Below, one piece after another: positions 56,397 to 64,000 of a stretch of DNA of 64,000 nucleotides. A program made the position numbers and the translations under genes. The notes beneath the pieces are model-generated. The model had not been told where the DNA came from, made no database searches, and saw only the letters and a program-made list of their open reading frames with translations. This stretch comes from Gammaproteobacteria bacterium. Lineage in GTDB: Bacteria > Pseudomonadota > Gammaproteobacteria > Pseudomonadales > Azotimanducaceae. Numbering within the stretch: the stretch's first letter is position 1; each line of letters opens with the position of its first letter. The stretch lies in contig NZGG01000024.1 of assembly GCA_002690865.1 (NCBI GenBank), positions 172,417 to 236,416 of the forward strand, read 5' to 3'.

Positions 56397-57818
56397 ATGA
56401 CTGTTTTCAATTCCATGCATATAATAAAGGATTTTCGAGGCTTAATTATCTTGGGTAGATACACCCTCATCTTAGGGCCATCATTAGGAGCTGTAGCCTT
56501 TTTTCTATTATCCACGGCGGGCTGGAATACAGGAGCATGCTGGACTGCAGCTATCGCCGTTAATTGTGCTATTTGGTGGATTTTTGAGCCCATACCAATT
56601 CCTGTAACTTCTTTATTACCCTTGGCAGGGTTCCCCATGTTTGGGGTCTTAAAACCAGAAGAAGTAGGAGAAGCCTACGGCAACCCCCTTATACTTCTTC
56701 TATTAGGAGGCTTCATCTTGTCCACCGCAATGTCCAGCAGTGGGGCACATAGACGAGTCGCCTTGAGTATGGTGAATATATTCGGTGGCTCTAGCAGCAG
56801 AAGATTAGTATTTGGATTTATGGCTGCTTCTGCGCTGCTAAGCATGTGGATCTCGAATACAGCAACCACATTGATGTTACTACCAGTAGCTCTTGCCGTC
56901 ATTGAAAAAGCAAAAGACAAGTCGTTGGCAGTTCCACTCCTACTTGGAATAGCTTACGCCGCAAGTGTCGGTGGGATAGGAACTCCTATCGGAACGCCAC
57001 CAAATTTAATGTTCCGGCAAGTTTACGAACAAACAACTGGATTAGAAATTTCTTTTCTCGTTTGGATGAGCTGGGGTATTCCAGTAGTAGTCATCTTCGT
57101 ACCTATTATAGGAATCTATCTCACCAGAAAACTAAATCACTCTGGTACTATTATTTTACCTTCAGTAGGAAAGTGGCAAACATATGAAAAAAGAGTTCTT
57201 CTTGTATTCGCACTCACTGCGATCGCTTGGATGACACGAGGAGAACCTTTTGGAGGATGGGAAACGTGGCTCAATCTGCCAGGCGCCAATGATGCAAGCG
57301 TCGCATTGTTAGCAGTGGTCGCAATGTTCTTGATCCCTAATGGTGAAGGCAGCCGGTTATTAGACTGGGAAACTGCAAGCAAAATCCCGTGGGGGATGTT
57401 AATACTGTTTGGCGGCGGTATTGCTATTGCTAAGGCATTCGTCGCCTCTGGGTTAAGCAGCGCGCTAGGCGAAATACTTTCTGGAATAGCTTCTTGGAAT
57501 ATTGTTTTAATGTTGGCCATACTCTGTTTAGTAATTACATTTTTGACAGAGGTTACAAGTAATACTGCGACGACAGCGCTAATGATGCCAATATTAGCTT
57601 CGGCTGCTTTATCTGCAGGGATAGAGCCAGCTATTTTAATGGTACCGGCTGCTATGAGTGCGAGCTGTGCCTTCATGCTCCCAGTCGCTACTGCACCAAA
57701 TGTGGTTGTTTACAGTACGGGGGCATTCCCCATAAAAGTTATGGCTCGTGAGGGTATAATTCTTAATCTGATTGGAGTCATAATCATTACTGGCGTTTGC
57801 GTTGTAATGCTTAAATAA
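56397..57818 (+). CDS. DASS/SLC13-family anion symporter
   Basis: 473 aa, about 11-12 membrane segments. The two SNT motifs that bind sodium and the carboxylate are present: WISNTATTLML (about 149-159) and EVTSNTATTALMMP (about 383-396). GGIGTPIGTPPNLMF and VATAPNVVVYSTGAF complete the family signature. It imports di- or tricarboxylates, or sulfate, with Na+; the exact anion is not determined. Confidence 0.92.
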   Translation: MTVFNSMHIIKDFRGLIILGRYTLILGPSLGAVAFFLLSTAGWNTGACWTAAIAVNCAIWWIFEPIPIPVTSLLPLAGFPMFGVLKPEEVGEAYGNPLILLLLGGFILSTAMSSSGAHRRVALSMVNIFGGSSSRRLVFGFMAASALLSMWISNTATTLMLLPVALAVIEKAKDKSLAVPLLLGIAYAASVGGIGTPIGTPPNLMFRQVYEQTTGLEISFLVWMSWGIPVVVIFVPIIGIYLTRKLNHSGTIILPSVGKWQTYEKRVLLVFALTAIAWMTRGEPFGGWETWLNLPGANDASVALLAVVAMFLIPNGEGSRLLDWETASKIPWGMLILFGGGIAIAKAFVASGLSSALGEILSGIASWNIVLMLAILCLVITFLTEVTSNTATTALMMPILASAALSAGIEPAILMVPAAMSASCAFMLPVATAPNVVVYSTGAFPIKVMAREGIILNLIGVIIITGVCVVMLK

Positions 57819-57863
57819 GTTCTTATTTAGGTACAATACGACCTATTTTCTAAAGCAAGCAAC

Positions 57864-59477
57864 ATGTACGAGAAATATTTTGGTTTAACCTCAGCGCCAT
57901 TCTCAATAGCGCCTGATCCCCAGTATCTCTATATGAGTGATCGACATAGAGAGGCACTCGCTCACTTAATCTATGGTGTAAAAAACAACGGCTTTATTCT
58001 TTTAACGGGAGAAGTAGGTACTGGAAAGACTACTGTCTGTCGGTGTTTACTAGAGCAATTACCAGACGATGTAGACACTGCCTTCATTGTCAATCCCAAA
58101 GTTACCGAGAACGAATTACTTTCATCTATTTGTAATGAACTTAGAATACCCTATCGTCAACGAGCAACATCCAAAGAGTTAATAGACGAACTTAATACCC
58201 ATCTTCTCGAAACACTCGAAGAAGATAGGCGAACTTTGGTCATTATTGATGAAGCACAAAATTTATCTGTGGGTGTCCTTGAGCAGCTGAGGCTTTTGAC
58301 GAATCTCGAAACCAATCAGAGAAAGCTCTTGCAAATTATACTCTTGGGTCAACCGGAGCTTCTCGATACTTTAGCAAGAAAATCGCTTCGACAGCTATCA
58401 CAAAGGGTAACAGCGAGATTCCATCTGGAGGCGTTAAATAAGGACGAATCTAGACAGTACATTGCTCATCGACTGTCTATTGCCGGAGCAAGAGGAAACT
58501 TTTTTAGACGTTCCGCGATGGATAGTATCTATCGTATTAGTAAAGGGATACCACGCGTTATCAATTTAATCTGCGATCATTGCTTACTTGGAGCTTACGC
58601 CGAAAACCAAGCTGTTGTCTCTCCTCGTATCGTAAAGAAAGCTAGTAAAGAAATTCTTCTTGATAATTCTAAATTCTCGCGGATAACCATTACGATTATC
58701 TCTGGTCTAGTTGGACTAGCCGGACTAGCGATAGCCGCATATCTATTTATGTATGTCCCTCTTGGCGGATATTCTGATGAGATCGAGGACAACAATCAAA
58801 ATTTAATAGAAACACCCGTTACCAATGTTTCGGAATACTCTGAGGTTAACACGCCTATTTCTTTAGTAACGGGTCACAGCGATAAAGGACTCGCTTTTGA
58901 TGACCTTTTTGCCCTTTGGGGAATCTACATAAATGATAGGAACCTCCCTCCTTGTAAGGCGATCAATCCTATTGGACTGGCCTGTTTAGAGCTAACAAGC
59001 AACCTCCAAGAAATTACTAATCTCAATCGACCAGTAATAGTCCATCTATCAAACGCCTTAGGCTGGATAACAATTAGTTCGCTGAATAAAGATAACGCAA
59101 CACTTATCGCTCGCGAGCGAGAATATAGCGTTTCTAAAGAGGAACTTAATCAGTCATTCGATGGCTCATTCACTGTTGTTTGGCGTATGCCTCCGGGTTA
59201 TCAACGTCCTATTTCTCTTGGAGACAGAGGTGCAGATGTTGATTGGCTGGTTTATCAGCTCTCTATTCTAGAGGATGATCCTAATGATAAAACAACCGGT
59301 CATGTATTTGATAAAGCGACCTCGGAAAAAGTTATGCTCTTTCAAAAAAGAGCAAACCTTACTGCCAATGGTATCGTTGACCCTCTTTCTTGGATATATT
59401 TCAACAGTATAGAAGCAATCAATATACCTCTGTTATATCAATCAGAAAGCAATAACCCTCCGATTGGTGAAGACTAA
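57864..59477 (+). CDS. gspA: ExeA/GspA-type ATPase with peptidoglycan-binding domain
   Basis: 537 aa. AAA ATPase domain (about 1-270) with Walker A GEVGTGKTTVCR and Walker B LVIIDEAQNL, one membrane helix (about 276-298, SGLVGLAGLAIAAYLFMYV), a periplasmic part, and a C-terminal peptidoglycan-binding-like domain (about 450-515, LGDRGADVDWLVYQLSI). In Aeromonas, ExeA with ExeB helps insert the type II secretin through the cell wall. The gene overlaps gspB by one base. No other secretion genes are in the window. Confidence 0.88.
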   Translation: MYEKYFGLTSAPFSIAPDPQYLYMSDRHREALAHLIYGVKNNGFILLTGEVGTGKTTVCRCLLEQLPDDVDTAFIVNPKVTENELLSSICNELRIPYRQRATSKELIDELNTHLLETLEEDRRTLVIIDEAQNLSVGVLEQLRLLTNLETNQRKLLQIILLGQPELLDTLARKSLRQLSQRVTARFHLEALNKDESRQYIAHRLSIAGARGNFFRRSAMDSIYRISKGIPRVINLICDHCLLGAYAENQAVVSPRIVKKASKEILLDNSKFSRITITIISGLVGLAGLAIAAYLFMYVPLGGYSDEIEDNNQNLIETPVTNVSEYSEVNTPISLVTGHSDKGLAFDDLFALWGIYINDRNLPPCKAINPIGLACLELTSNLQEITNLNRPVIVHLSNALGWITISSLNKDNATLIAREREYSVSKEELNQSFDGSFTVVWRMPPGYQRPISLGDRGADVDWLVYQLSILEDDPNDKTTGHVFDKATSEKVMLFQKRANLTANGIVDPLSWIYFNSIEAINIPLLYQSESNNPPIGED

Positions 59478-60022
59478 TGTCTTATATACTCGACGCGCTG
59501 AAAAAGACTGAACAGGCTGAGCGCAATCGACAAATACCGACGCTAGATACCGTACAGTCAATCTCAAAAGAAAGCCATAATACATGGTGGCCGTTTTGGT
59601 TAGCGATTACCTTCATGATTGGTACGGGCATAATATTACAAATTGATAAACTTCAGCATGAAAATGCTAAGAATGTTAACCCTCTATCTGAAGAAGCTAA
59701 GTTCAAACCAGACATCCGTGAAAGCATAGTATCTATACCTCTAGACAAAATAAATCATCTTCCTATCCCTCTATCTGCGCTCCCATCAAACCTAAAAAAC
59801 CAGATTCCAAAGATGAAATTTTCAAGCCATATTTTCTCTTCTGACTCCAGTCTTCGATCGGTCACCATCAACAATCAAATCTATCAAGAAGAGGATATGC
59901 TTACCGATGAGCTTTATCTCCAAGAAATTAGTGAAGATGGAATAATTGTCCGTTACCAAGGATATTTAGTACAAATATCCTTCTTAGATGAATGGCAAAC
60001 CGGTAAATTTACTAAAAACTGA
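59477..60022 (+). CDS. gspB: GspB-like type II secretion assembly protein
   Basis: 181 aa. The N-terminal MSYILDALKKTEQAERNRQ is the GspB hallmark. One membrane helix (about 38-56, WWPFWLAITFMIGTGIILQI), a linker, and a C-terminal domain with VTINNQIYQEEDMLTDELYL and YLVQISFLDEW. It partners GspA in secretin assembly. Its start overlaps the gspA stop. Confidence 0.88.
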   Translation: MSYILDALKKTEQAERNRQIPTLDTVQSISKESHNTWWPFWLAITFMIGTGIILQIDKLQHENAKNVNPLSEEAKFKPDIRESIVSIPLDKINHLPIPLSALPSNLKNQIPKMKFSSHIFSSDSSLRSVTINNQIYQEEDMLTDELYLQEISEDGIIVRYQGYLVQISFLDEWQTGKFTKN

Positions 60023-60028
60023 ATTAAG

Positions 60029-60751
60029 CTATTGTGACTGAATCAAATTTTGCATTTCTACAATACGCTGATTGATTTGCCTTCGATGGTTATCTATTGC
60101 GTCAATAGCTTCTTCTATCTCAACTAATTGGTTATTAATACGCTGGATATCTTTCTCATTCTGCAGCAAGTTTGTTTCTTGATCTTGTACTTGTCCTCTA
60201 ACAAGCGATATCTGAGTAGTCATTCCTTGCGTGTCTTCCCTTAATTCCTGATTAGCGCGTGTCATCTCGTCAGATACTGATTTAAAACTAGCCTCCACAC
60301 TTACCGCAGATCTTTTGAGCATTCCCAAATCGTCATCTAATTGTTTTCGAATTGACGAGACAGCTTTTCTATTTTTTTCAATATTTGGTTTATTGGTTCG
60401 GTAGGCATGCCCCCATAACATATCAATTTGCTTAAAGTTCTCCCCGATTTCTCCTTGCATATTCTGTAACGTTTTCGACACATCTGTTCCTGTCGCAGCA
60501 AGCCGCTCATTCAAATCTGAAATGCTCTCCTGTCCTTTAGTCAATAAAATATCAGCTTGGTCTAGTTTTTGTTGGACTTCGTAGACGGTGTAACCACCAA
60601 TCGCCATAATTATAGCCATCAGTAGAATTATGAAAACGAGCAATCCATTAAAATTACTTTGCTTTGGAGTCCGTGAGCTACCACTGCGTCTGTAAAGAGC
60701 GTCTTCTTGTCCTGGCTTAATCTCTGGAATATTTTGCAACTCTTCGCTCAA
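60029..60751 (-). CDS. Membrane-anchored coiled-coil protein of unknown function
   Basis: 240 aa. A cytoplasmic N-terminus (about 1-34), one membrane helix (about 35-57, LLVFIILLMAIIMAIGGYTV), then a largely helical, heptad-like periplasmic region to the end (NEKDIQRINNQLVEIEEAID). No enzyme motifs. It converges with gspB. The topology suggests a scaffold or spacer protein in the periplasm; no family is recognised. Confidence 0.7.
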   Translation of the reverse strand: MSEELQNIPEIKPGQEDALYRRSGSSRTPKQSNFNGLLVFIILLMAIIMAIGGYTVYEVQQKLDQADILLTKGQESISDLNERLAATGTDVSKTLQNMQGEIGENFKQIDMLWGHAYRTNKPNIEKNRKAVSSIRKQLDDDLGMLKRSAVSVEASFKSVSDEMTRANQELREDTQGMTTQISLVRGQVQDQETNLLQNEKDIQRINNQLVEIEEAIDAIDNHRRQINQRIVEMQNLIQSQ

Positions 60752-60777
60752 ATATTACCCCACATATCAACACGTAC

Positions 60778-60803
60778 AAAAAAAGGCTCCCAAAGGAGCC
60801 CTG
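60778..60803 (-). terminator. Rho-independent terminator of the PuuD-like gene
   Basis: GGCTCC-TTTG-GGAGCC on the minus strand, a perfect 6-pair stem with a 4-base loop, followed by seven T residues. It lies 19 bases after the PuuD-like gene. Confidence 0.85.
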
Positions 60804-60821
60804 CGAATCTGTATATTTTAT

Positions 60822-61484
60822 TTATAAGAATGCTGTAATAATATAAAGAACAATGGTCAAACCTACTCCACAGTGTATCACTCCTCTCACTGAAGTCATT
60901 GGTCCCTGTTTACCGAAAATTGCATTAACTTCCAACGCAAGTATCAGAAGAATGGCGAGACTCAAAGACAAAGTACTAGCATCGGCCAGCAACCCAGTCT
61001 GGAGATGACCGGAAGAACCCATGAACCATAGCATGGGCAAAGAAAACAATGTGTTCGTTCTAGAAGCGAGACCAGCCTTAGCAAGGGCATCAGCTGCTTC
61101 CGGAAGCACATTTCCACCTTCACTAACCTGAACAGCCGACGCCACAACAATTTTCTGATTCGGCCAAATAATTAGCCAAACGTTTAGAAACATAATAGTG
61201 GCAAGTAGAGAACCAACTACAATTGAATAGGTCAGGATATTATGCCGATATGACAAGAGGGCGACACCAGATAGAAACGTGACCATGGCGCCCCAACGAA
61301 ACCACCAAAGAGCCCTTGGTACAAGCTTTTGAATCGCACCTGCCTTATGATCTGGGTCTGCTTCCTTAAAATATTCTGTTTGAATAAAATTAAAGTAATA
61401 AAGCAAGCCAATCCAAGTAACACCTGCGAGCATATGTAACCACCTGAACAAGTAATCCAGACCATAACCAGTAAATAACTCCAT
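60822..61484 (-). CDS. PuuD-like membrane protein (urate oxidase N-terminal domain family)
   Basis: 220 aa with about six hydrophobic segments. The N-terminal LFRWLHMLAGVTWIGLLYYFNFIQTEYFK and LVPRALWWFRWGAMVTFLSG (positions about 12-86) fit the Urate_ox_N/PuuD family. Full PuuD urate hydroxylase also has a C-terminal cytochrome c domain, absent here: no CXXCH exists in the protein. Whether this short form oxidises urate is doubtful; no purine-degradation genes are nearby. It has its own terminator. Confidence 0.75.
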   Translation of the reverse strand: MELFTGYGLDYLFRWLHMLAGVTWIGLLYYFNFIQTEYFKEADPDHKAGAIQKLVPRALWWFRWGAMVTFLSGVALLSYRHNILTYSIVVGSLLATIMFLNVWLIIWPNQKIVVASAVQVSEGGNVLPEAADALAKAGLASRTNTLFSLPMLWFMGSSGHLQTGLLADASTLSLSLAILLILALEVNAIFGKQGPMTSVRGVIHCGVGLTIVLYIITAFL

Positions 61485-61680
61485 GGTACATTCCCTCTTT
61501 TTATTTTTTAGTAAATATAAGTTCTATTACCCGAGATAGAGGATTGTCTTGGATCCCCGAATCTTTCATCATAATAACAGCGAAATTTTTAAAAAACTAT
61601 TATCTACAGGCATATACACAGCTTGACCACGATCATGATTGGACCCTATCAAATCAAACTGCATTCCCCTAAAAACTGGC

Positions 61681-61710
61681 AAAAAAAAGTCCCGCGAATG
61701 CAGGACTTTT
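61681..61710 (-). terminator. Rho-independent terminator of groES-groEL
   Basis: On the minus strand AAGTCCTGC-attc-GCGGGACTT followed by a T-run. It is about 20 bases after the groEL stop. Confidence 0.85.
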
Positions 61711-61727
61711 TAATCTAGCCTACAGCT

Positions 61728-63377
<1,650 letters not shown>

Positions 63378-63437
63378 TTAATCCTTAAAATTTCTTGTTA
63401 ACGATAGGCTTACTTTATTGAGCAATCATTCAAACAC

Positions 63438-63725
63438 TTATTCAACTACACCGAATACTTCGCTCTCATTCATAATAAGCAGTTCTTCACCATCAAGCTT
63501 GACCGAGCTACCGGCGTATTGACCAAAGAGAATCTTGTCCCCGGCTTTGAGGTCTACTTCTTGAACAGAGCCATTATCCAGTTTCTTCCCTGGTCCAACG
63601 GCAATTACCTCACCCTGAGACGGCTTTTCAGCAGCAGAGTCAGGAATCACGATCCCGCCAGCCGATTTCGTTTCTTCTTCAGTGCGACGCACAACAATAC
63701 GATCTTGTAGTGGACGGATACTCAT
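63438..63725 (-). CDS. groES: Co-chaperonin GroES
   Basis: 95 aa from the ATG at 63725, which has GGGAG upstream; an ATG eight codons earlier gives residues not found in the family. [38 protein letters not shown] (about 20-43) and the mobile-loop and roof residues are as expected. It caps GroEL. Expression is likely controlled by the CIRCE operators upstream. Confidence 0.98.
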   Translation of the reverse strand: MSIRPLQDRIVVRRTEEETKSAGGIVIPDSAAEKPSQGEVIAVGPGKKLDNGSVQEVDLKAGDKILFGQYAGSSVKLDGEELLIMNESEVFGVVE

Positions 63726-63833
63726 TCTTATCTCCCATTTACTTTTCAAATAGACGAGCTACTTGGATTTTTGTGTGAAACGGCGCCATAACGGATGTCG
63801 TAGCTGAGAAACCTCTCTTGCTCACAACTATTA

Positions 63834-63860
63834 TTAGCATTCTAATTAATGGAGTGTATT
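63834..63860. promoter_or_regulatory. Second, degenerate CIRCE element
   Basis: TTAGCATTC-N9-GAGTGTATT is a decayed copy of the perfect CIRCE, 25 bases away and overlapping it by two bases. The two share the spacer TAATTAATG/GAATTAATG, indicating a tandem duplication. It lies inside the expected groES leader. Confidence 0.6.
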
Positions 63861-63885
63861 AGCACTCGAATTAATGGAGTGCTAA
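63859..63885. promoter_or_regulatory. CIRCE operator (HrcA binding site)
   Basis: TTAGCACTC-N9-GAGTGCTAA, a perfect match to the CIRCE consensus, overlapping the transcription start region of groES-groEL. HrcA would repress here when GroEL is plentiful. hrcA itself is not in the window. Confidence 0.9.
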
Positions 63886-63912
63886 TAATAGGGATTCATT
63901 TAGCAGAGTCAA
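63885..63912 (-). promoter_or_regulatory. Sigma-70 promoter of groES-groEL
   Basis: TTGACT (63907-63912) and TATTAT (63885-63890) with a 16-base spacer on the minus strand. The -10 box borders the CIRCE, which would block initiation. No convincing sigma-32 promoter was seen. Confidence 0.6.
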
Positions 63913-64000
63913 GATTCAACGCTACTTTTTACAAATTTTAGCCGAGTGACTGACCCTACAATATATTTTTATCAATTTTAAAGTGATGTAGCATTATTAA

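Noticed and set aside
57137..57676. 179-aa frame antisense to the DASS transporter
   Set aside because: A mirror frame of a membrane protein gene; its Ala/Ile/Ser-rich product is a coding artefact.

Overview
The window looks like one continuous stretch of a gammaproteobacterial chromosome. It is moderately AT-rich, with short intergenic gaps and many overlapping genes. The Tol-Pal/Ruv/YebC/AspS block, dapA-bamC, perM-bepA, cnoX, exonuclease I, GspA/GspB and MetR all fit Gammaproteobacteria. A formylglycine sulfatase, SSS and DASS transporters, an osmolyte ABC system and a PuuD-like protein suggest a free-living, probably marine, lineage; that habitat is an inference. I see no prophage, insertion sequence, CRISPR array or rRNA operon.

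Layout. (1) 1-9.5 kb: end of a mak-type sugar kinase, cnoX, a WalJ-like metallohydrolase, bamC-dapA, perM-tusA, divergent bepA, nadA, a GshB-like ATP-grasp enzyme and tRNA-Lys(TTT). (2) 9.6-14 kb: a two-gene ABC exporter, one half with an extra N-terminal membrane region. (3) 14-24 kb, all on the minus strand: fmdB-aspS-yebC-ruvCAB-tolQRAB-pal-cpoB, lacking the usual ybgC. (4) 24-35.5 kb: proS, a TlpA-like lipoprotein, an ABM monooxygenase, ydfG, an unknown basic protein, miaE with a glycosyltransferase-like gene, a type 2 argC with an aminotransferase and Na+ symporter, and an rhlB-like helicase. (5) 35.6-43.5 kb: DUF2237, a CoA-transferase, a sulfatase, amtB with a readable sigma-54/NtrC control region, an alpha/beta hydrolase, two small unknown genes, a probable orphan small RNA, and metR with its own MetR box. 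(6) 43.6-49.9 kb: moeA-moaB, malY/patB, msrA, purC and a homoserine sulfhydrylase-type gene behind a SAM-II-type riboswitch with a terminator. (7) 49.9-52.7 kb: apeB-bpsA-speD, tightly overlapping, which predicts branched-chain polyamine synthesis. (8) 52.7-64 kb: a fused glycine-betaine-type ABC importer, exonuclease I, a DASS carrier, GspA/GspB, a coiled-coil membrane protein, a PuuD-like membrane protein, and groES-groEL behind tandem CIRCE operators.

How the parts connect. A sulfur/methionine theme runs from 42.6 to 52.7 kb: MetR, MalY/PatB, MsrA, a SAM-repressible sulfhydrylase, then an operon whose SpeD product would turn SAM into the aminopropyl donor for BpsA. The envelope theme (BamC, BepA, Tol-Pal, CpoB, GspAB) covers outer-membrane assembly and maintenance. 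The most unusual items are the bpsA-speD pair, the SpeD homologue with Asn in place of a processing histidine, the SAM riboswitch, and a roughly 200-nt transcript unit that carries a 14-nt complement to the 16S rRNA 3' end.
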